A DNA stretch of 46,195 nt from Acidobacteriota bacterium (GCA_013152895.1 JAADFN010000124.1:1-46195), one strand, 5' to 3'. Shown: positions 8,860-18,392, counted from the first letter of the stretch. Translations and numbers: made by a program. Notes: generated from the letters alone by a model not told the origin.

Positions 8860-9785
8860 TAGTCGCGCAACTCCCGGCCGGTGAGCTTGAGGAACAACAT
8901 CTCCAGGCTCGGCCGCTCCAGGACCACGCGATCGACCTGCGCTCCGGCGGCCTCGACCGCCGCCAGCACCCGCGGCAAGGCCTCGGGCCCGTGGGATACG
9001 GCAACCACCAGCTCGTCGCCGGAACGGGACAGGATTTCTACCCCTTCATCGAGCCGCGGGGGCTCGTCGCCGAAGACCCCCGTCACGCGCACCACGTCCC
9101 GTTCGCCGAGGCTCGCCTGGAGCTCTGACACCGTGCCTTCGGCGAGCAGCTTCCCCTGATCGAGGATACCGACCCGGTTCGAGAGCCGCTCGGCGTCATC
9201 CATGTCGTGGGTGGTCAGCAACACCGCGTGGCCCTCCGCGGCCAGCCGTTCGATGACGCCGATCAGGTAGGCGCGGGCCTGTGGATCGATGCCGACGAGG
9301 GGCTCGTCCAGGAGCAGCACGTCGGGGTTGTGCACGAGGGCGACCGCCAGGTGGAGGCGCCGCTTCATCCCTCCTGAGAACTTCGAGACGCGCTCGTGCG
9401 ACCGGTCGGCCAACCCGATCATCTCGAGAAGGAAGCTGGTGCGTTCGCGCGCCTTCGCACCGGGGACCCGCGCGAGCGCACACGCGAACCGCACGTTTTC
9501 CTCCGCGCTCAGGTCTTCGTACAGCGAGGTCTCCTGCCCGACCCAGCCCAGGTGCGCCTTGGCTTCGAGGGGTCTCACGTACGGATCGAGGCCCGCCACG
9601 AGAACCGTCCCGGACGATGGGCGGAGTAACCCCGTGATGACCTTGACCGTCGTTGTCTTGCCGGCGCCGTTGGGTCCGAGCAGACCGTAGATCTCTCCGG
9701 CAGCGACCTCGAAGGAGAGCCCGTCCACCGCGGTGCGAGAGCCGTATCGTTTCACCAGCCGATCGACGGCCAGCAGTTTTCCCAT
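8859..9785 (-). CDS. ABC exporter ATP-binding protein
   Basis: 308-residue ABC ATPase of the CcmA/NatA group. It has a Walker A at GPNGAGKTT near residue 40, a Q-loop in WVGQETSLYE, the signature FSGGMKRRL, Walker B VLLLDEPLVGIDP and the switch His in LLTTHDMDDAE. The C-terminal 80 residues form the accessory domain common in two-permease drug exporters. It powers the two permeases encoded directly downstream. The start at ATG 9785 was chosen because GGGGGAG lies five bases upstream; a GTG one codon earlier is possible. An upstream terminator separates it from the pyruvate:ferredoxin oxidoreductase gene, so the exporter must have its own promoter in the short gap. Confidence 0.95.
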   Translation of the reverse strand: MGKLLAVDRLVKRYGSRTAVDGLSFEVAAGEIYGLLGPNGAGKTTTVKVITGLLRPSSGTVLVAGLDPYVRPLEAKAHLGWVGQETSLYEDLSAEENVRFACALARVPGAKARERTSFLLEMIGLADRSHERVSKFSGGMKRRLHLAVALVHNPDVLLLDEPLVGIDPQARAYLIGVIERLAAEGHAVLLTTHDMDDAERLSNRVGILDQGKLLAEGTVSELQASLGERDVVRVTGVFGDEPPRLDEGVEILSRSGDELVVAVSHGPEALPRVLAAVEAAGAQVDRVVLERPSLEMLFLKLTGRELRD

Positions 9786-9870
9786 CACATCTCCCCCTTC
9801 CGGACACGCGGCCTTGGCAGTATTCTACCGGTACTACGAAACGGAGTGGCGAAAGGTTCAGGACCGGGGC

Positions 9871-9899
9871 AAAAAAACGGGGCGGCCGAAGCCGCCCCG
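9871..9899 (-). terminator. Rho-independent terminator of the pyruvate:ferredoxin oxidoreductase gene
   Basis: On the minus strand, a perfect 9-bp stem (CGGGGCGGC with GCCGCCCCG) with a TTCG tetraloop is followed directly by seven T residues. It lies 29 bases after the stop codon at 9928. This is the clearest intrinsic terminator in the window. Confidence 0.93.
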
Positions 9900-9927
9900 C
9901 CGTGATCGTGCTTTCGCGCCGGACGGC

Positions 9928-12900
9928 TCACGCTTCCGGCGTCGTGTGAAGCACCAGCTTGGCAAGCTGCTGGTAGACGTCGAAACGCGCGTTGACCGCC
10001 CTTTGCGCCTTCTTCGCCAGCTCCGCGGCGCGTTCCGGGTGGCTCTTCGTGAGCATGCGGAACCTGGTCTCGGTCATCGCGTACTGCTCGAACGGAACCT
10101 TCGGGGGCCGCGAATCCAGCTTGAGCGGGGGTTCGCCGGCTGCCGCCCGCCTCGGATCGAACCGGTACAGCGGCCAGTACCCCGAATCCACCGCGAGCTT
10201 CTGGTGATCGAGCCCGTCCTCCATACCGTAGCCGTGCGCGATGCAGTGGGAGTACGCGATGATCAGCGAGGCGCCGCGGTACGACTCGGCCTCGGTGAAG
10301 GCCCTGACGGTCTGGGTATCCTTCGCCCCGAAGGCGACCCGGGCAACGTAGACGTGGCCGTAGGCCATCGCCATCATGCCGAGATCCTTGCCCTCGATCT
10401 CCTTGCCCGCCATGGCGAACTTCGCGGTCGCCGAAAGCGGCGTCGCCTTGGACGCCTGGCCGCCGGTGTTGGAGTACACGGCCGTATCGAGCACGAGCAC
10501 GTTGACATCCCGGTTCATGGCCAGGACGTGATCGAGCCCGCCATAGCCGATGTCGTACGCCCATCCGTCGCCCCCGATGATCCAGACGCTCTTGCGAACC
10601 AGGTAATCTTTCACGACTTCCAGGCGCCGGGCGTCCGGGTCATCGATCGTCGAGAGCTTGGTCGCCAGCGCCGCGACCCGCTCGCGCTGGGCCACGAGGT
10701 CCGCCTCCGTATCCTGCGGCGCCTCGAGGATCTCGCTGACGAGAGTGTCACCGACCTTGGCTGCAAGCCGTTCGAGGAGCATGCGCGCAAAGGCGGAGTT
10801 CTGGTCCACCGCGAGCCGGAAACCCAGCCCGAACTCGGCGTTGTCCTCGAACAGCGAGTTCGACCACGCCGGACCACGGCCGTCCACGTTGAAGGTGTAC
10901 GGGGCCGTCGGCAGGTTTCCGCCGTAGATCGACGAGCACCCCGTCGCGTTGGCGATCAGCGCACGGTCCCCGAACAGCTGCGTCATCAGCTTGATGTACG
11001 GTGTCTCGCCACATCCAGCGCACGCGCCGGAGAACTCGAACAGCGGGTGAAGGAACTGGGTGCCCTTGACGTCGAGCTTGATCTTCGTGCGATCGGGATC
11101 GGGGATATCGAGGAAGAACGCGAAGTTCTCGCGCTCGGACTCGCGCAACGGCATCTGCGGGTGCATGTCAAGCGCCTTGTGCGAGGGATTCGACTTGTCC
11201 TTGGCCGGGCACACGCGTGCGCACAGGGTGCAGCCCGTGCAGTCCTCCGGCGCCACCTGGATCGTGTACGTGTACCCCTTGAAGTCGGCCGCCTTGTACG
11301 CCACGGACTTGAAGGTCGCCGGGGCGTCGTTGAGCCGATCCGCGGTGTACACCTTGGCGCGGATCGCCGCGTGGGGACACACCAGGACGCACTTGTTGCA
11401 CTGGATACAGAGCTCCTCGTCCCACACGGGGATCTCGAGGGCGATGTTGCGCTTCTCCCACTGGGTCGTGCCGGAGGGCCAGGTTCCATCCGGCGGGAAG
11501 GCGCTGACCGGCAGGAGATCGCCCTTGCCGGCGATCATCATCGCCGTCACTTTCTTGACGAAGTCCGGGGCCTCCTCCGGAACGATCGGGGGACGATGCC
11601 TGGTCGCCGTGATCTTGGCCGGCACCTTCACCTCGTGGAGGTTGGCCAATGTCTGGTCGACGGCGTTGAAGTTGAGCTGCACGACCTCGTCGCCCTTGTT
11701 GCCGTACGTTTTCTTGATCGCGTCCTTGATCTTCGCAATCGCCTCCTCGCGTGGAAGGATCCCCGAGATGGCGAAGAAGCAGGTCTGCATGATCGTATTG
11801 ATTCGCGCGCCCATCTTCGCCTCGCGGGCCACCGAGTAGGCGTCGATGACGAAGAGCTTGAGCTGCTTTTCAACGATCTGCTCCTGCACCTCGACGGGGA
11901 GCTGGTCCCAGACCTCGTCCGGGCCGAAGGGGGAATTGACGAGCAGCGTTCCGCCGGGAACGAGATGCTCGGCGATCTCGTAGGTGTCGAGGAACACCCA
12001 CTGGTGACACCCGGCGAAGTTGGCTTTCCTGATCAGGTACGTGGAACGGATCGGCTTCGGCCCGAAGCGCAGGTGGGAGACCGTGACCGATCCCGCCTTG
12101 CGGGAGTCGTACACGAAATAGCCCTGGGCGTAGTTGTCGGTCTCCGAGCCGATGATCTTGATCGAGTTCTTGTTCGCCCCGACGGTCCCGTCGGCACCGA
12201 GGCCGAAGAAAATGCCGCGGAAGACGTTATCGGGCTCGATGTCGAACTCGTCGTCGACCGGCAGCGAGGTGAACGTCACATCGTCGACGATCCCCACGGT
12301 GAAGTGGTTCTTCGGTTTGTCCGCAGCCAGGTTGTCGTACACCGCCTTGACCATCGCGGCGTTGAACTCCTTCGAGGACAGCCCGTACCGCCCGCCGACC
12401 ACCTGCGGCTGGGCCGCAAAGCTCGACAGCCCCTCGTGTTGCGCCTCGACCAGGCTGGTGAGGATATCGAGGTACAGAGGCTCACCGGCCGATCCCGGCT
12501 CCTTCGAACGGTCCAGCACGGCAATCCTGGCGACGGTCTTTGGCAGCGCCTTGATCAGCTGCTCCTTGCAGAACGGCCGGAAAAGCCTCACCTTGATCAG
12601 GCCGATCTTCTCGCCGCGGTCGACCGCCCAGTCCACGTACTCATGAGCGGCCTCCGCGCCGGAGCCCATGATGACCAGCACGCGGTCGGCCTCGGGATGC
12701 CCGACGTAGTCGAAGAGATGATAGGAGCGCCCGGTCAGGGACGCGAACTGGTCCATGACATCCTGGACGATGCCGGGGCACACGTCGTAGAACCGGTTGA
12801 TCGCCTCGCGCGACTGGAAGAAGGTATCTGGATTCTGGGCGGTCCCGCGAATGAACGGACGATCGGGAAGCAAGGCGCGCTTCTTGTGGGCCTGGACCAT

Positions 12901-13500
12901 CTCCTCGTCGACCATGAACCGCAGGTCGTCGTCGCTCAGCTCCTCGATCTTCGAGACCTCGTGAGAGGTCCTGAACCCGTCGAAGAAATGGAGGAAGGGT
13001 ATCCGGCTCTTCAGCGATGCGGCCTGCGCGATGCAGGCAAAATCGTGGGCCTCCTGCACGGAGCCGGAGGGCATCATGGCAAAGCCGGTGGCCCGGCAAT
13101 CGTAGACGTCCGAGTGGTCGCCGAAGATCGAGAGCGCATGGGTTGCAACCGTCCGGGCTGCAACGTGGAACACGGTCGAGGTCAGCTCGCCCGCAATCTT
13201 GTGCATGTTCGGGATCATCAGGAGGAGGCCCTGCGATGCGGTGAACGTCGACGTCAGCGCACCGGCCTGCAACGACCCGTGCACCGCCCCGGAGGCGCCC
13301 CCCTCGGACTGCATCTCGATCACCTCGGGCACGACGCCCCAGATGTTTGTTTTCCCCTCGGATGACCACAGATCCGCCCATTCCCCCATGGGAGAGGACG
13401 GGGTGATCGGGTAGATGGCACACACCTCGTTCAGACGGTGGGCGGCCGATGCGGCGGCCTCGTTCCCGTCAATCATCACCTGTTTTCTCTTTCCAGACAT
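9928..13500 (-). CDS. nifJ: Pyruvate:ferredoxin (flavodoxin) oxidoreductase, single-chain type
   Basis: 1190-residue cytoplasmic enzyme oxidising pyruvate and CoA to acetyl-CoA, CO2 and reduced ferredoxin. Domains run in the usual order. The N-terminal pyrimidine-binding domain has AIYPITPSSPMGEWAD. The CoA and gamma domains (GIFFGLGADGTVGANKNSIK) come next. A two-cluster ferredoxin insert starts at C698 (CIQCNKCVLVCP) and C754 (CTGCTLCARVCP). The C-terminal TPP domain has GACAGCGETPY, ATGCSSIYGG and NTGGQASKATP. The length is normal for the family. AGGAGG precedes the ATG. The gene stands alone, ended by a strong terminator. Its reduced ferredoxin could feed the benzoyl-CoA reductase encoded 25 kb away, but that link is inference. 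Confidence 0.97.
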   Translation of the reverse strand: MSGKRKQVMIDGNEAAASAAHRLNEVCAIYPITPSSPMGEWADLWSSEGKTNIWGVVPEVIEMQSEGGASGAVHGSLQAGALTSTFTASQGLLLMIPNMHKIAGELTSTVFHVAARTVATHALSIFGDHSDVYDCRATGFAMMPSGSVQEAHDFACIAQAASLKSRIPFLHFFDGFRTSHEVSKIEELSDDDLRFMVDEEMVQAHKKRALLPDRPFIRGTAQNPDTFFQSREAINRFYDVCPGIVQDVMDQFASLTGRSYHLFDYVGHPEADRVLVIMGSGAEAAHEYVDWAVDRGEKIGLIKVRLFRPFCKEQLIKALPKTVARIAVLDRSKEPGSAGEPLYLDILTSLVEAQHEGLSSFAAQPQVVGGRYGLSSKEFNAAMVKAVYDNLAADKPKNHFTVGIVDDVTFTSLPVDDEFDIEPDNVFRGIFFGLGADGTVGANKNSIKIIGSETDNYAQGYFVYDSRKAGSVTVSHLRFGPKPIRSTYLIRKANFAGCHQWVFLDTYEIAEHLVPGGTLLVNSPFGPDEVWDQLPVEVQEQIVEKQLKLFVIDAYSVAREAKMGARINTIMQTCFFAISGILPREEAIAKIKDAIKKTYGNKGDEVVQLNFNAVDQTLANLHEVKVPAKITATRHRPPIVPEEAPDFVKKVTAMMIAGKGDLLPVSAFPPDGTWPSGTTQWEKRNIALEIPVWDEELCIQCNKCVLVCPHAAIRAKVYTADRLNDAPATFKSVAYKAADFKGYTYTIQVAPEDCTGCTLCARVCPAKDKSNPSHKALDMHPQMPLRESERENFAFFLDIPDPDRTKIKLDVKGTQFLHPLFEFSGACAGCGETPYIKLMTQLFGDRALIANATGCSSIYGGNLPTAPYTFNVDGRGPAWSNSLFEDNAEFGLGFRLAVDQNSAFARMLLERLAAKVGDTLVSEILEAPQDTEADLVAQRERVAALATKLSTIDDPDARRLEVVKDYLVRKSVWIIGGDGWAYDIGYGGLDHVLAMNRDVNVLVLDTAVYSNTGGQASKATPLSATAKFAMAGKEIEGKDLGMMAMAYGHVYVARVAFGAKDTQTVRAFTEAESYRGASLIIAYSHCIAHGYGMEDGLDHQKLAVDSGYWPLYRFDPRRAAAGEPPLKLDSRPPKVPFEQYAMTETRFRMLTKSHPERAAELAKKAQRAVNARFDVYQQLAKLVLHTTPEA

Positions 13501-13870
13501 GAATACCTCCTCATGGTGGTTCCACGACGGACCCAGCAGTTGTTGGAACAGAAAGACGTCGAAGCCGCCACATCCATGATGAGTGGCTTCTCCCCTGTAG
13601 CATAGGTTCCGGGCGCTCCGATGGCAAGGGCCAGTTTCTCGTCGAAGGCGGCGCTTTCGCTCAGAATAGAATACACTTGGGTGTGATTGTGGATGCGCAT
13701 GCAGAACCGGCATTGCCGGCCGATTGGTTGTAACTGGTGAACCGCCGGGATGAGGAGCTCCATCATGAGACCCAGCTTTCCATCGCGGGTCACGTCGAAG
13801 AACCCTGGCCAGGCGCAGGTCCAAGGCGCGCGCCCTCGAAGGGGGGCGGGCGCCGCCTTCAGGGTGACCG
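13501..13870. other. 370-bp divergent intergenic region
   Basis: Separates the minus-strand pyruvate:ferredoxin oxidoreductase gene from the plus-strand CheR gene and should hold promoters for both. Apart from the ribosome-binding site at the nifJ end and a short palindrome CCGGC-ATT-GCCGG at 13707-13719, I see no convincing -35/-10 pair or operator. The AT-rich patch around 13665-13690 is the likeliest core promoter area. Confidence 0.4.
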
Positions 13871-15442
13871 ATGGCGGAATCATCGCCCGCTTCGCGGCCG
13901 GTTCGCCGGATGCCCGGATGGCCGCGCTTCACTATGAATCGCGCGCTTGATCCCTCGGTGATTCGCCGCGCCTCGGAGCTACTGTTGCGACGAACCGGTT
14001 TCCTTCTCGATGAACGGTTCACGCAACGTCTCATACGTGCCCTCGAGCTTGAGCTCGCAACCGGCCGGCACGATTCGGCAAAGGCGCTTGTGCGCGAGCT
14101 CGATACGACCCCGCTGGATGGCGCCCTGTGGCGGAGGGTCATCTCCCACGTCGCCATCGGCGAGACCTATTTTTTTCGTGACGCGGCCCAGATGGCGGCA
14201 TTGCGCAAGCACGTGCTCCCCAAACTGATCGCCGCACATGCCAGCGACCGCCAGCTCGCACTCTGGAGCATCGGGTGCGCCAGCGGCGAAGAACCGTACT
14301 CCATCGCCATCCTCCTGGCTGAGGTGCTCGACCATCCTGCCGCGTGGAACATCGAAATCATCGGCAGTGACCTCGACCAGGCGGCCCTTCAACGCGCCCG
14401 GCGTGGGCTCTACCGCCCGTGGTCCTTTCGTCATACGAGCCCAGGGGTTCTGGCACGCTATTTCAAGAAGGAAGGGAACCTCTACCGTCTCGACCCTCGT
14501 ATCCGGAAGATGGTCGGATGGCATTACATCAACCTCGCCAACCCCGCCTTCGAGGCGCCGTTCGCGCAAGGGCGCCAACCGGACCTGATCCTGTGCCGCA
14601 ACGTCCTGATCTACATGGCCCCGGAGATCGCCGATGCCGCAGCCGAGCGCCTCGAAGAGCTCCTGAAACCCGGCGGCTGGCTTCTCGTCGCGGCCGTCGA
14701 GCTCGGCGCCGCCCGTTTTGGAAGGTTTGAAGCGGTCCGCCTCCAGGGTGTAACGGCCTACCGCAAGCCTTGCAAGGCCCTCCCCGGGGCCGCGCACCAA
14801 CCTCGGGTCCCGAACGAAAAGGCGCCCCGCCGCGGCCGTGGCGGCTCGGAATCGCCCTCTCCCTCCCGTGCCCAGTGGGTGCCTGATGCGTTTGGGGCAT
14901 TCGAAGACATGGCTCGCACCCCGCGCGCCCCGGCCCGCCCGCCGAACGCGCGGCCGGTATCCGAGGTCGCTCACGCGATCGCCCTTCTTCGAGCCGGCCA
15001 CCGGGACGAGGCGCTCGGTTTGCTCGCTGCCCGTTCCGACGGCGGCCCCGAGGCGGCCGCAGCAACGGCCGTGCTCGCGGAGATCGCCACAGACGCCGAC
15101 GAGCTCGAAGACGCGGCCAGACTCGCGCATCGGGCGATCGAGCTCGATCCATTCCAGCCAGCCCCGTACTACGTACTTGGAACGATTGCGCTCAACGATG
15201 GCGCTCTCGACGAGGCCGTTCTCAACCTTCGGCGAACGCTTTACCTCGACCCCGGGTTCGTCTCCGCGCATTTCGGCTTGGCCGCGGTCGCCGAGAAGAT
15301 CGGCCATCCCCGTACGGCACACCGTCACCGCCACATGGCCCGCGAGCTCCTCCTGAAAATGGCACCGAACGAGCCCGTTCCGGGTCATCCCGGTCTCTCC
15401 GCCGGCGAGATGTTGGCAACCATGGAGGCAGATTCCCGGTAG
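13871..15442 (+). CDS. CheR-type SAM methyltransferase with C-terminal TPR-like region
   Basis: 523 residues. The first 290 match the CheR fold: an N-terminal helical domain, then the SAM-binding motif SIGCASGEEPYS (G135-Y143) and the late motif ILCRNVLIYM. CheR proteins methylate glutamates of chemoreceptors or, in alternative systems, other signalling proteins. A low-complexity linker of about 80 residues leads to TPR-like helical repeats (residues 390-490), typical of non-flagellar CheR proteins. No chemoreceptor, CheA or CheB is next to it, so it is an orphan here. The start is uncertain: ATG 13871 has a weak AGGGTG upstream, while homology begins near ATG 13934. Confidence 0.85.
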   Translation: MAESSPASRPVRRMPGWPRFTMNRALDPSVIRRASELLLRRTGFLLDERFTQRLIRALELELATGRHDSAKALVRELDTTPLDGALWRRVISHVAIGETYFFRDAAQMAALRKHVLPKLIAAHASDRQLALWSIGCASGEEPYSIAILLAEVLDHPAAWNIEIIGSDLDQAALQRARRGLYRPWSFRHTSPGVLARYFKKEGNLYRLDPRIRKMVGWHYINLANPAFEAPFAQGRQPDLILCRNVLIYMAPEIADAAAERLEELLKPGGWLLVAAVELGAARFGRFEAVRLQGVTAYRKPCKALPGAAHQPRVPNEKAPRRGRGGSESPSPSRAQWVPDAFGAFEDMARTPRAPARPPNARPVSEVAHAIALLRAGHRDEALGLLAARSDGGPEAAAATAVLAEIATDADELEDAARLAHRAIELDPFQPAPYYVLGTIALNDGALDEAVLNLRRTLYLDPGFVSAHFGLAAVAEKIGHPRTAHRHRHMARELLLKMAPNEPVPGHPGLSAGEMLATMEADSR

Positions 15443-15846
15443 CCCCCCGGCCGTGGCTCGCGCCACGGCCCGTAGGCCGCCACCTCCCAACTTCAACCCA
15501 AGATGAGTGATTCTCACCGGCGATCTGCACCACTCTCTCGCGCTCTGGACACGTGCGACGATGCTCGACATACCTCCGGGTATGCCTCCGCTCGTCGCAC
15601 GCACCAGAGCATCACGACCGTGGCACACCTCATCCGGCAGAATCGCTCATCTTGGGTGTCACTGTCATCGCACGTCGTGGTGCGGCCGCACCTCCCTTGT
15701 TCGTCCGCAGACGTGGCGCCACTCCCGGGACATGACGGTGCTCAGGATGACAGGAGGGAACGGGCTTTCGGCTGGTCAGGGGGCGCAGTGCGCCGGATGC
15801 CGCCGGTCTTGCGGCGTCCGCAACGATTCGGCGTTCCCGTGCGGGC
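15443..15846. other. 404-bp intergenic region holding a 160-bp repeat
   Basis: Lies between the convergent ends of the CheR and the cyclic-nucleotide-binding genes. It holds the first copy of the 160-bp element (15497-15656). The remaining 190 bases have no recognisable gene or T-run terminator. Confidence 0.6.
15497..15656. repeat. 160-bp self-complementary dispersed repeat, copy 1
   Basis: The ends are inverted copies: CCCAAGATGAG at the left, CTCATCTTGGG at the right. Inside, GCTCTGG (15542) pairs with CCAGAGC (15604), GTGCGACGA (15553) with TCGTCGCAC (15592), and CATACC with GGTATG around the apex. The whole unit can fold into one long interrupted hairpin. The second copy at 19928-20087 has exactly the same length and about 11 mismatches by eye; bases 15541-15614 are identical. 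There is no coding capacity. Confidence 0.85.
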
Positions 15847-17568
15847 CTACTGGTGGGCGGCCATGACCCTCCAGGCGACGAGGCGGTCGTTCATCGCGCG
15901 CAGGCGGCGGCAGAGAATCCGGCAGAGCAGCGTCAGGAACTGTACCGAGGCGTCGGGATCCATGGCCAGCGCATCGTGGAGCGCAGAGCGGCTGATCGAA
16001 AAGATCGTGCATCCCTCGGAGTGCGCCCGGGCGTCCGCGGAGCGCGGTTGACCGTCGACGAGGGCCATCTCGCCGAAGATATCCCCCCGGTGGAGGATCG
16101 TCAGGCATTCCTCTCCAACGCCGGGGACGAGCCGGGAGATCCGCACGGCGCCGTCGACGACGATGTAGAGGCTGTCGCCGCGCTCCCCCTCGGTGAAGAT
16201 CACCGACTCCGGCTGGAACCGCCGCTCGTGGGCGAACGATGCCAGCAGGCGAAGCTCCTGGCCGCTGAGCCCCTGGCTGCGCAGCAGGTCCAGCTTCTCC
16301 TCGGTATCGATACTCACGGGCTCCCCGGGCTCGTGACGCGTCTCGCGTTCCTGGTCCTCGATCCCCGACTCCCACATCTCGCCCATCTCGAGGTTGGCGG
16401 CCCGTACCTTCCCGGTCAGGGCCTTCCAGAAGGCCCACAGCAGGCTGACCGCGAGCTCCCGGTCGGATTCGATGGCGGCCTCGAGCTCGCCGGCCAGGAT
16501 CATGAACAGCGAGCCTTCGCCCGTTCCGATCGCCGTCGCCGAACGGGGCTCTTCATCGAGGAAGGCGACCTCTCCGAACACCGAGCCCGGGCCGAGCGCC
16601 GCCAGGATCTGCGTTCCCGCCGCCGTGCGCCGCGTCATGTGGACCGCGCCCTCGCGGACCAGGTACAGGTCCCGCCCCTCGAGATCCTCGCGGAAGATGA
16701 CCTGGGCCTCGTCGAACTTCGCAGGATGAACGAGGCGCGCCAGCGCGATGAGCTGATCGTCGTTGAAGTGCCCGAGAAGCGCCATCTGCCTGAGCTCGGC
16801 GGCGCGCACGATGAGATCTTCGCGTTCGACCGGTTCCCGGCTCATCACCTTGCGCCGGCGCGTGACGTGCCGCGCCGAGAAGATCCTGGCCTGGCTCAAC
16901 GCCACGTGATCGCACGCCTTCTGCAACGCCTTCGCCCGTTCGGCGATGAGCGCATCGATCCCGGCATCGTTCGTTTCGCTCAGGCGCGCGAGGGTCGTCA
17001 CGCGCCGCCGGTCCCGGTGTTGTTCGCGGTCGGTTTCCCACTGGGAAAGCAGCAGCGCATCGATCGCATGCTCCAGGGCGACCTTGTAACTTTCGATCTG
17101 CATGGCCGCGCGGGACGTCTCGATCGCCAGGCGAAGGTCCAGAGGGTTGAGCCTCCGGGCCTGGGAAAACTCGCGAAGCGCCTCGGCCGGGTTGTCGTTG
17201 CGGAGGTGGAGAAAGCCTGCCGCCGCGTAGCCCAGGTAGTTGTACCGGGTCCGCAGCTTGGCAAAATCGAACATCTCCATCGCCCGGTCGAGGTCCCCGC
17301 GCGTCTGGAAGATGTGTCCCATGCCGATCGCGTGGGACGATTCAAGGTTGCGGCGCCTGAGCTCGCGCTCGAAATCCTCTTCCTCCGGTTGCTCCCGGAG
17401 CTTCTCGGCCTCGTCGAGCAGGTGGGCGCCCTGGGGGGACAGGACGGCCGCAATCTCGAGAAGGTCGGCCGCCTCCCGCGGCCGCCGCAGCTCCACCATC
17501 CGGCGCGCAATGGCCACGAGCCGTTCCAGCAACGCTGGGTGAAGCCGGACCGTATCCGATTCAGTCAT
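15847..17568 (-). CDS. Protein with TPR-like N-terminus and two cyclic-nucleotide-binding domains
   Basis: 573 residues. Residues 10-200 are helical and TPR-like (AEALREFSQARRLNPLDLRL). Two Crp-type cNMP-binding domains follow, at about 265-385 (FGEVAFLDEEPRSATAIG) and 435-555 (FGEMALVDGQPRSADARA). Both carry the glycine-rich FGE turn and the Arg-Ser pair of the phosphate-binding cassette. There is no helix-turn-helix at the C-terminus, so it is not a Crp-type transcription factor. It is more likely a soluble cAMP/cGMP-responsive scaffold or regulator. GGAGG precedes the ATG at short spacing. No partner enzyme is adjacent and the output is unknown. Confidence 0.85.
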   Translation of the reverse strand: MTESDTVRLHPALLERLVAIARRMVELRRPREAADLLEIAAVLSPQGAHLLDEAEKLREQPEEEDFERELRRRNLESSHAIGMGHIFQTRGDLDRAMEMFDFAKLRTRYNYLGYAAAGFLHLRNDNPAEALREFSQARRLNPLDLRLAIETSRAAMQIESYKVALEHAIDALLLSQWETDREQHRDRRRVTTLARLSETNDAGIDALIAERAKALQKACDHVALSQARIFSARHVTRRRKVMSREPVEREDLIVRAAELRQMALLGHFNDDQLIALARLVHPAKFDEAQVIFREDLEGRDLYLVREGAVHMTRRTAAGTQILAALGPGSVFGEVAFLDEEPRSATAIGTGEGSLFMILAGELEAAIESDRELAVSLLWAFWKALTGKVRAANLEMGEMWESGIEDQERETRHEPGEPVSIDTEEKLDLLRSQGLSGQELRLLASFAHERRFQPESVIFTEGERGDSLYIVVDGAVRISRLVPGVGEECLTILHRGDIFGEMALVDGQPRSADARAHSEGCTIFSISRSALHDALAMDPDASVQFLTLLCRILCRRLRAMNDRLVAWRVMAAHQ

Positions 17569-18131
17569 CGACCTCCGATCATATCCGTCATCCCCCCGTT
17601 CGTCAAAACCGCGGCGGAACCCGCAAGCCGGGTGGCGCCAGTGCTATTGTCAAACGACAGCGCACGCTGTGGGAGGCGAACGAGGCTTCACCGGATGTCA
17701 TCATGCAGGGCCGAGGCGTGGCGCCGGTCGAACCGGCCCAGATGTTTGGCCGAGGCCCGCAACGGAACGCGTCTGACATCGGGCTCGCCATCGACGCCGT
17801 CGAAATCGCGGCCGGGGCATTCCCTCCGACAGGGCCCTCGTAAAACCAGGTCGTCCCCTGGAAGGCTCCTCCCTTCGTCGAGCGGGCAAGCTCGAGGGGT
17901 TGCAAAGAAACACGGTTGTGTTTGAGATGGCACGCAATAGAAACACGAGGGTGTTTCGTACGGAAGCGATGCCATGTACCAGCCCAGGGAGATTGATGAC
18001 GTGCTCATCGCGTGGCCCCGGCGCCGGCATGGCACGCCTCATGCCCACCTCCGCGCTGAGAAAGGCCGCGAACCTTGACGGCGTCGCCTTACGACTCCGT
18101 TGTGCTAGAGTGGTTTCGTAAGGAGGACTTC
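17569..18131. other. 563-bp intergenic region with paired palindromes
   Basis: Lies upstream of vapB. Open frames on both strands have no recognisable domain. The notable content is the two AAACAC/GTGTTT palindromes at 17908-17957. A ribosome-binding site AAGGAGG just before 18132 belongs to vapB. Part of the region could be a decayed gene, but nothing identifies it. Confidence 0.5.
17908..17957. promoter_or_regulatory. Two similar palindromes, candidate tandem operator
   Basis: AAACAC-GGTT-GTGTTT (17908-17923) and GAAACAC-GAGG-GTGTTTC (17940-17957) share the same half-site. Their centres are 33 bp apart, about three helical turns. Such spacing suits a dimer pair binding one DNA face. The nearest downstream gene is vapB, 175 bases away, so VapBC autoregulation is one possibility. 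The site is inferred from symmetry only. Confidence 0.45.
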
Positions 18132-18392
18132 ATGGCCAGCGCGAAGCTGACTTCCAAGGGGCAGATCACAATTCCACGGGACATTCGACAACGGCTGGGT
18201 CTGCGGCAAGGGGACAGACTGGAGTTTGTCCTTGACGAGAGCGGGCGTCTGGTGGTGCAGGTGCTGCGTTCTGAGGGGAGCCCGTTCGGCATCTTGCGGG
18301 ATTTCGCACCCGACAAGCCGGTCTCCGTGGCCGCGATGCGCCGCGCCGTCCGGCGCCGTGCTGCCTCCAAGGCCGGCAGAGGAGCGGCATGA
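18132..18392 (+). CDS. vapB: AbrB/SpoVT-family antitoxin of a VapBC pair
   Basis: 86 residues. The N-terminal 45 form an AbrB-type swapped-hairpin DNA-binding domain (KLTSKGQITIPRDIRQRLGL). The basic C-terminal tail would wrap the toxin and block its active site. AAGGAGG lies six bases before the ATG. The stop overlaps the toxin start as ATGA, giving translational coupling and the antitoxin-first order usual in toxin-antitoxin operons. Such antitoxins repress their own promoter, possibly through the palindromes upstream. Confidence 0.93.
   Translation: MASAKLTSKGQITIPRDIRQRLGLRQGDRLEFVLDESGRLVVQVLRSEGSPFGILRDFAPDKPVSVAAMRRAVRRRAASKAGRGAA

Noticed and set aside
9733-13365. A 1,210-codon open frame on the plus strand opposite the pyruvate:ferredoxin oxidoreductase gene
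   Set aside because: It is antisense to a fully conserved 1,190-residue enzyme, has Arg/Gly/His-rich composition and no domain. High GC keeps the complementary frame open.
15497-15656. Insertion sequence with transposase
   Set aside because: The element is only 160 bp and has no coding frame. It may be a non-autonomous element, but no transposase is in the window.
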